From Amycolatopsis sp. NBC_01480 (GTDB lineage: Bacteria > Actinomycetota > Actinomycetes > Mycobacteriales > Pseudonocardiaceae): a stretch of 64,000 bases of DNA. Both the position numbers and the translations under genes were made by a program. Shown piece after piece: positions 41,450-50,004 of the stretch. The DNA is taken from NCBI RefSeq assembly GCF_036227205.1, contig NZ_CP109442.1, positions 1,054,001-1,118,000 on the forward strand, read 5' to 3'. How positions within the stretch are numbered: position 1 is the stretch's first letter; the number at the start of each line of letters is the position of its first letter. Below the pieces are notes generated by a model, which worked only from the letters and a program-made list of their open reading frames with translations, made no database searches and was not told the DNA's origin.

Positions 41450-42304
41450 ATGTCTGAAACTGCCTCTCCCGTGTGGCTCATCACGGGCTGTTCCACCGGT
41501 CTCGGCCGGGCACTGGCCGCCGCCGTACTCGACCGGGGACGGCGCGCCGTCGTCACCGCCCGCGATCCGCGGCAGGTGGCCGATCTCGTCGAAGCGCACG
41601 GCGACCGGGCGCTCGCGGTAGCGCTCGACGTCACTGATCCGGCCCGCATCACCGAAGTCGTCAAGCTGGCCGAAGCGACCTTCGGCCGGGTCGACGTCCT
41701 GGTCAACAACGCCGGCTACGGCTACCTCGCCGCCGTCGAGGAGGGCGAGGACGCCGAGATCCGCGCCCTGTTCGAAACGAACGTCTTCGGCCTGATGGCG
41801 CTCACCCGTGCCGTGCTGCCGGGCATGCGCGAGCGGCGCAGCGGGCACGTCGTCAACGTCTCGTCGCTCGGCGGGCTCGCCGCGTTCGGCGCCACCGGTT
41901 ACTACCACGCGACGAAGTTCGCGGTGGAGGGCATTTCCGAGTCACTCGCGGCCGAGGTCGCGCCGCTGGGGATCAAGGTGACGATCGTGGAGCCAGCCGC
42001 GTTCCGCACCAACTGGTCCGGCCCGTCCATGAGGCAGTCCGCGATCAGCATCGACGACTACGCCGAGACCGCGGGGAAACGCCGCGCCGCCACCACGGCG
42101 ACCTACGGCCACCAGCCGGGGGACCCGGACCGGGCGGCCGCGGCGGTCATCGGCGCGATCGAGGCCGACGAGCCACCGCTGCGGCTGCTGCTGGGCCAGG
42201 CCGCCTACGACATCGCGTCGGCCCGGCTCGACGCGCTCAAGTCCACTTTCGACACCTGGCGCGAACTCACCCTGAGCGCCGATTATCCGAACGAGCAGGC
42301 ATGA
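41450..42304 (+). CDS. SDR-family oxidoreductase
   Basis: 284 aa classical SDR: cofactor motif TGCSTGLGR, VTARD, DVTDPA, NNAGYG, catalytic Ser in VNVSSLGGLAAFG and YxxxK in YYHATKF. The length and the EPAAFRTNWSG segment fit a subgroup often annotated as oxidoreductases acting on aldehydes or ketones. GGGGAAG precedes ATG 41450. It overlaps the next SDR gene by 4 nt (ATGA), so both are co-translated. Confidence 0.92.
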   Translation: MSETASPVWLITGCSTGLGRALAAAVLDRGRRAVVTARDPRQVADLVEAHGDRALAVALDVTDPARITEVVKLAEATFGRVDVLVNNAGYGYLAAVEEGEDAEIRALFETNVFGLMALTRAVLPGMRERRSGHVVNVSSLGGLAAFGATGYYHATKFAVEGISESLAAEVAPLGIKVTIVEPAAFRTNWSGPSMRQSAISIDDYAETAGKRRAATTATYGHQPGDPDRAAAAVIGAIEADEPPLRLLLGQAAYDIASARLDALKSTFDTWRELTLSADYPNEQA

Positions 42305-43038
42305 ACACCGTTACGCGCAAGGTAATCCTGGTGACCGGGGCCAGCAGCGGCATCGGGGAGGCGACCGCGCTGCGCCTCGCGGCCGACGGCCACCACCACG
42401 TCGTCGCCGGCGCGCGACGCGAAGACCGTCTGGCCGAGCTGGCAGCGAAGATCCGCGCGGACGGCGGCAGCATCGACGTCCGCCGCCTCGACGTCACCGA
42501 CCGCGCAGACGTCGCCGAGTTCGCCGGCCGCGCCCAGCGTGAGCACGGCCGGGTGGACGTGTTCGTCAACAACGCGGGCGTGATGCCCTTGTCCCGCCTG
42601 GACTCCCTGCTCGTCGACGAGTGGGACCGGATGATCGACGTCAACATCCGCGGTCTGCTGAACGGCATCGCTGCCACGCTCCCGATCTTCCGGCAGCAGG
42701 GCAGCGGGCACTTCGTGACCATCGCGTCCACCGGCGCACACGAAGTCGTGCCGACGGCCGCGGTCTACTGCGGCACGAAGTACGCGGCGCGGGCGATCAC
42801 CGAGGGCCTGCGCCTGGAAGCGGACCCGAGCATCCGCGTCACCACGGTCTCCCCCGGCGTCGTCGAATCCGAGCTGGCCTCGACGATCACCGAACCGGGC
42901 GCGAAGGAGGCCATGCGCGCCTACCGCGCCGAAGCGATCCCGCCAAGCGCAATCGCCGACGCCATCGCGTTCGCCCTCGACCAGCCACCAGAGGTCGACG
43001 TGAACGAGCTGATCGTCCGCCCGGCTAGGCAACGCTGA
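42301..43038 (+). CDS. SDR-family oxidoreductase
   Basis: 245 aa classical SDR: TGASSGIGEATALRLA, AGARREDRL (NADP-type Arg), NNAGVMPLS, catalytic Ser in TIASTGAHEVVP and YxxxK in YCGTKYA, then SPGVVESEL. Resembles the YdfG-like branch. Second gene of the MmyB-SDR-SDR unit, sharing an ATGA overlap. A decayed TetR gene follows on the opposite strand 50 bp after its stop. Confidence 0.92.
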   Translation: MNTVTRKVILVTGASSGIGEATALRLAADGHHHVVAGARREDRLAELAAKIRADGGSIDVRRLDVTDRADVAEFAGRAQREHGRVDVFVNNAGVMPLSRLDSLLVDEWDRMIDVNIRGLLNGIAATLPIFRQQGSGHFVTIASTGAHEVVPTAAVYCGTKYAARAITEGLRLEADPSIRVTTVSPGVVESELASTITEPGAKEAMRAYRAEAIPPSAIADAIAFALDQPPEVDVNELIVRPARQR

Positions 43039-43087
43039 CGCCCAGCCGCCGGTCGCCTCGCCGAGCCCCATGCGCAAACGCCGTGCT

Positions 43088-43471
43088 CTACGACCACGCC
43101 TGATCCCGACGTCTGAGCAGCCCCGCGATCAGCACCTCAAGTGTTTCGCGCAGCCCGGAGGTGAAGTCCATCCGCCACTGGGCCAGCACGGTTCGCTTTC
43201 GTAAACGGTGCACCCGGCGGCGCCCGCATACGAGTGGGTCCACACCGCGCCCGCCACCATGATCGTCAAGGCGGCGGGGCCGGTGTCCGCGGGCTCGGAC
43301 AGCTCCGGCAAACGCTTGCGCAAAAGCCCGCCCAGCTCAGACACCTGCGCGCGGCATGTTTGTACCGCGCAGCCGCTTCTGGCGAGACGTTGTGCTCCAG
43401 GACCGCCGCTCGGGCGCTGCTCAGGTCACACCACCGGCCCCGCGAGCGACTTCGCGAGGGCATCAGCCACC
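43088..43471 (-). pseudogene. TetR C-terminal domain, degraded by several frameshifts
   Basis: Pieces of a TetR ligand domain appear in order on the minus strand but in changing frames: LADALAKSLAGPV (near 43470-43432), CDLSSARAAVLEHNVSPEAA RYKHAAR (about 43430-43345), VSELGGLLRKRLPELSEP to ALTIMVAGAVWTHSYAGAAG and YESEP (43345-43187), then VLAQWRMDFTSGLRETLEVL with a stop at 43088-43090. At least three shifts are needed to join them. The HTH half is absent; the sequence beyond 43471 is repetitive. It probably once regulated the neighbouring dehydrogenases. Confidence 0.75.
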
Positions 43472-43480
43472 CCGTCCCCC

Positions 43481-43640
43481 GCTCCACCTCAGCACCAGCA
43501 GCCCGGTCCCGACGCTCCGTCAACTCCCACCTCGGCACCAGTGGCCCGGCCCCCACGCCAACCACGGCGTCAGCGGCCCGGTCCCCCTGCTCCGTCCAAC
43601 TCCACCTCAGCACCAGTGGCCCGGCCCCGCGCCCAGCCAC
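43481..43640. repeat. Degenerate short repeats beside the TetR pseudogene
   Basis: A 20-nt motif, CACCTCAGCACCAGTGGCCC, recurs with few changes at 43485, 43528 and 43603. CTCCGTC-AAC occurs near 43513 and 43590. Copies are irregularly spaced. No gene is supported in 43472-43939 apart from the promoter of the next small gene. Confidence 0.6.
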
Positions 43641-43939
43641 GCAGCGGCCAACCACGTCGGCCCAGTGCCGCGGCCACGCCATGGACTGCAGCAGGCAAAC
43701 CGCACCGACCGAGGCCGGGGCCGCATCGTGAACGGCAGCAGGCAAACCGTATAGACGGCGGGCGGCGCCTGGTTCGAGGCGGAGGCGCTCGGTATGCTCC
43801 AGGGCATCGGCGTCACGACGGTGCCCGCGGCCTGATTCGGACCTCCGTCCCCGTCCCCACGGCGGGCGGTGCCGGATCGGCCGGTGGCCTTCGCGTCGCC
43901 AGGACCTGCCGCCGCGGCCCGGTTACCGAGGAGGTCACC

Positions 43940-44233
43940 ATGCCCGACCCGACGCCCGATGCGGACCGAACAGCGGTCTGGCGTGCCTACGACGCACTTG
44001 GCGAGCTGACTGGCCGCATGCGCGCGGTCCTGGACGAAGCCCTGGCCGGCCGCCGCTCGGTCGCCGTCACCGGCTGGCGTGAACTGGAACAGGCCGGCGA
44101 AGGCGCCCGAGCCCTCGCCGAGGCCCGCCGCTGGAGCGAAGAAATCGCCCGCCTCGCGACGGCCGCCGCCGAGGCCATCGGCCGCGCCCAGCACTGCGCC
44201 CAGCGCCCGGCCCAAGGCCCAGCACCGAGCTGA
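43940..44233 (+). CDS. Small helical protein, unknown function
   Basis: 97 aa from ATG 43940, with GAGGAGG six bases upstream, which is the main support. The sequence is almost entirely amphipathic helix rich in Ala, Arg and Glu (VWRAYDALGELTGRMRAVLD, ARRWSEEIARLATAAAEAIG) and could form a coiled coil. The last ten residues (QRPAQGPAPS) run into the repetitive region. No family recognised; it may be a real regulator-sized protein or a chance frame. Confidence 0.5.
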   Translation: MPDPTPDADRTAVWRAYDALGELTGRMRAVLDEALAGRRSVAVTGWRELEQAGEGARALAEARRWSEEIARLATAAAEAIGRAQHCAQRPAQGPAPS

Positions 44234-45416
44234 AGCCTGGGCACACCTGGCTGACACCTACCTACCCCCGGGCCCGGTCCTCGAGCCGAAGCCCGGCATC
44301 CGACCGCGGCCTGACGTCTCGCCCCGCCCTGACGTCCGCGCTCCAACCCAGCATCCGGCAAAGGCGCCCGGAACCCGAGCCACGGCCCACCATCGGACCT
44401 CGGCCTGACGCCCACCGGAGCAAGGCACCGAGCTGCGACCCGGCAACCGACCACGGCCCGGCACCCAACCCAGGGCCCGGCCCCCGGGGCGCGACTGGCG
44501 TCCCGACCGAAGCCCGGTGCCTAGCGCCCAAGCTGCAATCCGGCATCCGACCAAGGCCGAGCGCCTCCCGCAGCTCTAGGCACCCGAGCCACAGCGCCCT
44601 CCGGCCGGGGCGTGACAACCGACCGGAGCCTGACGCCTCCTGGGGCGCTAGGCCCCGGAGCCGCAACGACGCTCCGGCCGAGGCGAGACAACCGCCCAGA
44701 GCCAGGCGCCCAAAAGCTGCAACCGCCAACCCACCGAGGCCTGACGCCTCCTGGGGCGCTAGGCCCCCGAGCCGCAGCGACGCTCCGGCCGAGGCGAGAC
44801 AACCGCCCAGAGCCAGGCAGCCAGGAGCTGCAACCGGCGACCGGCCGGAGCCTGACGCCGGCCCAGGGACAAGCACCCGAGCCGCAGTCCGGCATTCGGC
44901 TGGGGCAAAGCCAGCTCGGGGCCCGGCAGCGAGCCGAGGGCCCGGCCCGGGTGGGCGGCAAGCGGTTCGGGGTCGCCTCAGACAGGGCGACCCGGGGTGC
45001 GATCCACCTGGTGATGGACCGCTCGTGGTGGTGACCAGTGGTCAACTTTGCCGTGGCGATTCAAAGCCGCTCGCCGGCGGCATCGAGCAGTCCTCGGCGC
45101 GCCCGGGCTGCCGCCGGGGTGACTCAGTCTGGAGTGCTCAGCGGCGGCAACGCTGCGTCGCCGTCGGCATCGTCGATGGAACAGGTCGGCTGGACCGTCG
45201 AGGAAGCGAGGATCAGGGGCTGCCGCAAACGTGGCCGGCGATCACACCAGGCGGGGAGTTGCCGTCCCGGCATGGGAATCCGCTCGTGCACCGAGCTGCC
45301 TCGATCGGGTGCCGATCCCAGTCGTCGAGGCGGGGTGTGAATGGCGTGGTCGTGGGGTATCAACCTGGCAAGCCCACGCTCTGGAACCCGGCTGGGAGAC
45401 CCCGCTGAGGAGAACA
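44234..45416. repeat. Minisatellite-bearing intergenic region (111-bp tandem repeat)
   Basis: Starting at 44629, a 111-bp unit opening CCTGACGCCTCCTGGGGCGC is present in two near-identical copies (44629-44739, 44740-44850), with degenerate copies on both sides (about 44270-44628 and 44851-44920). The period is 37 codons, which keeps frames open on both strands, but I find no ribosome site or recognisable protein. 44960-45410 is unique GC-rich sequence without a clear gene. GGGTAT at 45355-45360 could be a SigB/SigF-type -10 for the next gene. Confidence 0.7.
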
Positions 45417-45821
45417 ATGGGCATCACCAGTGCTCCACATATTTACGATTTCGCCGGGACTCACGAGCTGTCGTCGCTGGCGCCGCTGCGGAAGTGGGTT
45501 CGTGCGCGGCTCGCGGGGCTGCCTCGGGGGACCGTGCAGGACACCGAGTTGCTGGCCACTGAGCTGGTCACCAATGCTTTTGAGCATGCCGGCGGGCCGA
45601 TGGCGTTGCGGCTCGAGCTGCCGGACGAGCGCGCGGTCGTCCGGCTGGAGGTCGAGGACTGCGCCCCGGACCTCCTGCCGACAGCGGCCGCCGCCTCGCC
45701 GGACTCTTACCGGGGGCGAGGGCTACTGCTGGTCGACGCCCTCAGCGCCGAGTGGGGAGTGGCCGGCAGAGGTAGCCGGAAAACGGTGTGGGCGGAGGTG
45801 CCGGTGGCGAACGACTTGTGA
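45417..45821 (+). CDS. Anti-sigma-type ATP-binding protein (HATPase_c)
   Basis: 134 aa, the size of SpoIIAB/RsbW-like switch kinases. The Bergerat fold is visible: LATELVTNAFEHAGGPMALR (N box), VEDCAPDLLPT (G1 region, DxxP-like) and YRGRGLLLVDALSAEWGV (G2), then GSRKTVWAEVPV. In actinomycetes many such proteins are kinases or anti-sigma factors acting on SigB-like sigma factors; no partner gene is next to it. GAGGAG lies 4-5 bases before ATG 45417. It is bracketed by repeat arrays on both sides. Confidence 0.88.
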   Translation: MGITSAPHIYDFAGTHELSSLAPLRKWVRARLAGLPRGTVQDTELLATELVTNAFEHAGGPMALRLELPDERAVVRLEVEDCAPDLLPTAAAASPDSYRGRGLLLVDALSAEWGVAGRGSRKTVWAEVPVANDL

Positions 45822-46307
45822 ATGTCCGAACCGGACCGACACCGCCACGCCCGGCGTGACCACCGACGCAACCTTGTCCGAGCCACACCGCCACTGCCAT
45901 CTCCGATGAGTCCCGCACAACCGCGCACGAACGGCGCAGCCACGCCCAGGTGACCACTGCCTCAGCCCTGCCTGAGCCGCACCCGCGCAGTCATGTCCGG
46001 TGAGTCCCACCCAAGCGCGCACGAACGACGCAGCCACACCCAGGTGAGCACTCCCGCGGCCCTGTCTGAACCGCACCGGCGCAGGCCGGGTGAGTCCCAG
46101 CTCAACCGCGCACGAACGGCGCAGCCACGCCCAGGCAACCACTGCCGCAGCCCGGTCGGACCCGAACCGGCGCAGGCCGGGTGAGTCCCAGCGCAACCGC
46201 GACCGAGCCGGACCAGAGCGGCGAGTATCGGTCCAACCACGTCCGCACCGGACCGGCATGGCCGTGACCGGCAAGCACCGCGACCGGATCCAAACCGGAC
46301 CTACTGC
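45822..46307. repeat. 91-bp tandem repeat array
   Basis: A unit opening TGAGTCCC and containing GCGCACGAACGGCGCAGCCA starts at 45907, 46001, 46091 and 46182 (the last copy truncated), giving periods of 94, 90 and 91 bp. Copies are roughly 80-90% alike. No gene is supported in this gap; the long frames on the opposite strand are by-products of the repeat. Confidence 0.75.
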
Positions 46308-47156
46308 TCACGAGTCCTTCAGCGAGGCCAGCAGTTGTTCGACAGTGATGTCAGGGTCGTCGCGGTATTGCTGCCAGTGGGCGAACAGCGATTCGGCCGC
46401 CGTGAGCAGGGCGGGGGGCAAGGAGCTGTCGGCGCAGGCGGCGGCGATTTCCGCCATCTCGCCTTCCCAGCGCCAGGCTCGCTGGCCCGCGGAGACGATC
46501 CCGCCGGGCTGGCCGAGTGGAGTGTCCGGGAGTTTCGCGGACGCCAGTTCTCGCAGGTGGTCGGCGACGCCGTGTTGGGAGGCCAGCGCGTAGGACTGGG
46601 CGGCGAGCGCGAAGGTGAGCTTGTTGTACGAGGCGAACGCCAGCTTCAGCGCGGAGGCCTGCCCGACCGGGCCGTCGAGCACTAGCGGCTGCAGGGAGGT
46701 GTCCGCGAACAGCGATTCCAGCCGCGGGGCTTCGGCGCCCGACAGGTACAGGCGGGTCGTGTCGTTGCGGCGGGGTGGTGGGCCGACGATGCCGCCGTCG
46801 ACGACCGTTACGCCGCCTCGATGCACGAACAGGTCCTCGATCTGCTGGGTGTGGCGTGGGCTGATCGCGTTCGCGTCCAGGTAGACGCCCTGGAACGGGG
46901 TCTCCGCGACGGCTGCGGCAACCTCGGCGGCGAAGACGGGCGGGCAGATGCTGAGGATCACCCCGCACTCGGCCAGGTCCGCCAGGCGCGGGACTTCGGT
47001 CAGGCCCGCCTCCTGGGCACGACGCCGGGTTGCGGCGCCGCGGCCCTCGGACACCCACAGCGTCCGCACGCCCCGCGCGGCGAGCAGGGCGCCGACCGCC
47101 GCGCCCATGTCGCCGGGGTGCAGCAGGCCGACGGTCATACTGGCCGGAGTTGTCAT
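46308..47156 (-). CDS. NAD(P)-dependent dehydrogenase of the 3-hydroxyisobutyrate/6PGDH type
   Basis: 282 aa. N-terminal Rossmann domain (MTVGLLHPGDMGAAVGALLA, the beta-hydroxyacid variant of GxGxxG), then VILSICPPVFAAEVA, the substrate loop VYLDANAISPRHTQQI and GGIVGPPPR. The C-terminal helical domain (about 165-280) resembles DUF1932, with the catalytic-type Lys in ASALKLAFASYNKLT. Substrate unknown. ATG 47156 preferred over GTG 47162. Its 5' side abuts the hairpin split by the IS element. Confidence 0.87.
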   Translation of the reverse strand: MTTPASMTVGLLHPGDMGAAVGALLAARGVRTLWVSEGRGAATRRRAQEAGLTEVPRLADLAECGVILSICPPVFAAEVAAAVAETPFQGVYLDANAISPRHTQQIEDLFVHRGGVTVVDGGIVGPPPRRNDTTRLYLSGAEAPRLESLFADTSLQPLVLDGPVGQASALKLAFASYNKLTFALAAQSYALASQHGVADHLRELASAKLPDTPLGQPGGIVSAGQRAWRWEGEMAEIAAACADSSLPPALLTAAESLFAHWQQYRDDPDITVEQLLASLKDS

Positions 47157-47165
47157 ACCCACTTC

Positions 47166-47182
47166 ATACTCGTGAGTGGCTA
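47166..47182. terminator. Left arm of a terminator hairpin split by the IS element
   Basis: ATACTCGTGAGTGGCTA, the exact reverse complement of 48527-48543, which directly follows the M14 peptidase stop codon. Without the insertion the two arms would enclose an 18-nt loop, forming a strong terminator for the peptidase gene. Confidence 0.7.
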
Positions 47183-47183
47183 C

Positions 47184-47199
47184 GACGGTTAGAACCGGC
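47184..47199. repeat. Target-site duplication, left copy
   Basis: GACGGTTAGAACCGGC, repeated exactly at 48510-48525 on the other side of the IS element. It corresponds to almost the whole loop of the interrupted hairpin. Confidence 0.75.
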
Positions 47200-48509
47200 T
47201 GTTGCAGTTCAGGACTTCGTGGACAGTTGATGTTTCAGGACATCGTGGACACTGACCGGCCTGTCGGCGTGGTGACCAGGGCGTGTGTGGTGATCATGCG
47301 GCGATGGGCAGAGCAGGGTTTTCGATGGATCCTGAGTTCGTTGCCGCGGTCGCGCAGGTCGCGGCGGGCGAGAAGGTCAACATTGCGCGGTTCTGCCGCG
47401 AGCACGGCGTGTCCCGGGGGTGTTCCACAAGTACCTGGCCCGGTTCCGGGCCGAGGGCGTGGACGGGTTCACCCGCCGCAGCACCGCCCCGCACCACCAT
47501 CCGAGGGCTCTGGGCGCCGGGGTGGCCGAGGCGGTGCTGCGAGCGCGCAAAGAACTAGCCGGTGAGGGCCTGGACAACGGGCCGATCTCCATCCGCTGGC
47601 GGCTCGAGGACACCGGGGTCACCCCGCTGCCGTCGCAGTCCGCGGTCTACCGAATCCTGTGCGAGCACGGCCAGATCGTCCCGGAACCCCGCAAGAAGCC
47701 CCGGACCCGGCGCCGGTTCGAATACGCCGACCCCAACGGCTGCTGGCAGATCGACGGCATGGAGCACTACCTCGCCGATGGCACCAAGGTCTGCATCATC
47801 CAGATCCTCGACGACCACTCCCGCCTCGACGTCGGCTCCTACGCCGCGGCCAGCGAGAACGGCGCCGACACCTGGACCGCGCTGCAACACGCCTTCGCCG
47901 GCTACGGCCTGCCCGTGAAAGTGCTGTCCGACAACGGACTGGCCTTCTCCGGCAAACACCGCGGGAGGACGGCCGAGCTGGAACGCCACCTCGCCGAACG
48001 AGGCGTGGCCGCCATCGCCTCCTCGGTCTATCACCCGCAGACCTGCGGCAAGAACGAACGCTCCCACCAAACCCTGCAAAAATGGCTCCGCGCCCGGCCC
48101 ACGCCCACCACGGTGCCCGAGCTGCAACAACTTCTCGACGAGTACCGGACGATCTACAACCACCGCCGCCACCAAAGCCTGGACGGCGAAACCCCGCAGC
48201 AACGCTACGACGCCACCCCCAAAACCGCCCCCAGCACCGCCGCCCACCGGCCCAGCGGCGTCACCACCCGCCCCGTCTCCACCACCGGCGTGATCGCCTT
48301 CTCCGGCTGCTCCATCGTCCTGGGCCGCGCCTGGGCCGGCCACACCGCGACCGTTTACTGGCAAGGCGACCGCGTCACCGTCATGATCAACAACACCGTC
48401 GCCCGCCACCTCACCCTCGACCGATCAGTACGCTACCAACCACTGACCAGCCACAAACCGTCCACGAAGTCCTGAAACACATCTGTTCACGAAGTCCTGA
48501 AACATGACA
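47200..48509 (+). mobile_element. IS481-like insertion sequence, 1310 bp
   Basis: The ends are TGT...ACA. The terminal inverted repeats are about 50 bp and imperfect: each end carries two copies of a TTCAGGACTTCGTGGAC-type subrepeat (left from 47208 and 47232, right mirrored within 48450-48505), probable transposase-binding sites. It carries one DDE transposase gene, broken by a frameshift, and is flanked by 16-bp direct repeats. Confidence 0.88.
47304..48475 (+). pseudogene. IS481-type DDE transposase, frameshifted near the N-terminus
   Basis: The first frame (from ATG 47304 or 47325) encodes the HTH start: MDPEFVAAVAQVAAGEKVNI, then ARFCREHGVSR. The protein resumes in the -1 frame at VFHKYLARFRAEGVDGFTRR (about 47418) and runs to 48475. 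The break falls at CCCGGGGGTG (47414-47423). The catalytic core is intact: WQIDGMEHYLADG (first Asp), VLSDNGLAFSG (second Asp) and NERSHQTLQKWLR (Glu). IS481 transposases are normally one uninterrupted frame of about 350-400 aa. Confidence 0.85.
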
Positions 48510-48543
48510 GACGGTTAGAACCGGCATAGCCACTCACGAGTAT
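48510..48543. repeat. Right target duplication and right arm of the split terminator
   Basis: 48510-48525 repeats GACGGTTAGAACCGGC; 48527-48543 is TAGCCACTCACGAGTAT, complementary to 47166-47182. The arm overlaps the last base of the peptidase stop codon (TAA, complement of 48543-48545). Confidence 0.75.
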
Positions 48544-49862
48544 TACTGCTGATACGGCGCCGCAGCTGCCTTCGCCGCGGCGATGAACGAGTCCTTGTTC
48601 TTCGGCCAGAAGGTGCTGTCGACGCAGGTGTACTTCGGCAGGAAGCCGCCGCAGGTGCCGCTCGACGAGCCGACCTCGAAGGTCACGCTGGCGACGCCCA
48701 GTGCGCCGTAGGTGAAGTCGTCGGTGGTGCCGCTGGTGTCGTAGCCGACGGTTTCCGCGTTGGTGCCGACCAGGTAGCCGTTCGACGCCGCGTACTTCGC
48801 GCCCAGCTTCCGGTACTGCGCGTCGTTCGGCGCCTTCGACTGGGTGAAACCCCACGGGATGATGATGTCGTTGCCGTAGCTGTGCAGGGTGATCATCGTG
48901 CCGCGCGCGGTGGTGGGCGCGGGGTCGTTGTCGCCGGTGCCGCGCTGCACCGGGTAGATCTTGCGGAACAGGCCCTCGAGCGCCTTCGCCTCGGGCTCGG
49001 AACCCGCGCTCGCGCCCTGGTAGGTCTCGTCGCACGGCGAGTTGGAGTCGCCGCCCCAGCGGAAGGTGGAGTTGCGGTTCACGTCGATGCCGATGTCCGT
49101 GCCGGAGCAGCCACCGCGTGAGTTGTCGGCGTTCTTGCGCTGGAGCTTCGGCGAGTTGCCGCCCGAGGCGACGATGTCCACGCCGTCCGGGTTGGCCATC
49201 GGGATCACCCACACCTCGGTGGTATCCAAAATGGACTTGGCGGTGGCGTCGGTGGCGTAACCGTCGGCGAGGTAGTCGATCCAGCGCCAGGCCAGCTCGC
49301 CGGTGGACAGCTCACGGGCGTGGATCTGAGCCATCAGCACGAACTTCGGCTTCGGCGACGTGGTGCTCAGCGTGCAGTCGCCGGCCTGCTTCTTGGTCAG
49401 GCAGATCGCCTGCATGTCGTGCCCGCCCTGGCCTTTGGTCTTCTTCCACGACTGGCCGATGGTGTATTCCGTGGCGAGGTCCGGGTGCGCGGCGGCGACC
49501 TGCGCGAGGTGCGCCTCGTGCGCGGCGACCGTGCGGTAGCCGCCGTAGAAGGTGTCCGCGGCAACCGAGTTCGCCGACGCGGCAGGCAGGTCCTTGTAAA
49601 CCGTGTCGAAGAACTCCGGCTGGTAGCCGAGCGCCCGCAGCTGACCGGCGACGCCCTCGTCACCGATCACATAGGCGGCACCGGAATCGGACTCGCCGAC
49701 GTCGAAGCCCGCCTTGGCCAGCTCCGCCACCTGCGCGCCGTTCGCAGGCACTCGCCAGTACACCGGAGTGGTGCCCGGCTGTGCGGACGCGGTGCCGGCG
49801 AGCACTCCGCTCAACAGCAGACCGGCGGCGAGCGCGATCCGGAACAAGGGCCTGGACTTCAT
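48543..49862 (-). CDS. Secreted M14 zinc carboxypeptidase
   Basis: 439 aa. Signal peptide residues 1-27 (LFRIALAAGLLLSGVLAGTA, cleavage ASA|Q), a pro-region to about 105, then the M14 domain: zinc ligands His181 and Glu184 in IHARELSTGE, Arg263 in DVNRN, third zinc His327 in TLHSYGN and catalytic Glu396 in TFEVG. It removes C-terminal residues from peptides outside the cell. AGGAG precedes ATG 49862. Downstream of the sugar-acid/peptide locus on the same strand, it may supply substrates for the dipeptide importer (inference). Confidence 0.93.
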   Translation of the reverse strand: MKSRPLFRIALAAGLLLSGVLAGTASAQPGTTPVYWRVPANGAQVAELAKAGFDVGESDSGAAYVIGDEGVAGQLRALGYQPEFFDTVYKDLPAASANSVAADTFYGGYRTVAAHEAHLAQVAAAHPDLATEYTIGQSWKKTKGQGGHDMQAICLTKKQAGDCTLSTTSPKPKFVLMAQIHARELSTGELAWRWIDYLADGYATDATAKSILDTTEVWVIPMANPDGVDIVASGGNSPKLQRKNADNSRGGCSGTDIGIDVNRNSTFRWGGDSNSPCDETYQGASAGSEPEAKALEGLFRKIYPVQRGTGDNDPAPTTARGTMITLHSYGNDIIIPWGFTQSKAPNDAQYRKLGAKYAASNGYLVGTNAETVGYDTSGTTDDFTYGALGVASVTFEVGSSSGTCGGFLPKYTCVDSTFWPKNKDSFIAAAKAAAAPYQQ

Positions 49863-50004
49863 CGGTACTCCTCGTGGCCGCGGAGCGAAGAGCAGCACGG
49901 ACCGCGTTCACGCAGTGACGCACTGCCGCGCACAGTGTGGCCGTCCGGGACAAACCGGCCATACCCCCGAAAGTCGGTTGTCCGCACCCAAAGCCCGCGA
50001 AGGC

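Noticed and set aside
40121..41908. 595-codon minus-strand frame
   Set aside because: It is a shadow of the MmyB and SDR genes; only its last 56 codons, with their own ribosome site, were kept as a possible small gene.
44262..45034. Open frames on both strands across the 111-bp repeats
   Set aside because: The repeat length is a multiple of three and stop-poor, which keeps frames open without selection. No ribosome site or family match.
43481..46200. CRISPR array
   Set aside because: The repeats are long, imperfect and directly abutting with no uniform spacers, and no cas genes are present.
47404..47424. Programmed -1 frameshift in the transposase
   Set aside because: CCCGGGGGTG does not form a good slippery heptamer in the relevant frame, and IS481 transposases are normally a single frame. 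Mutation or error is simpler.
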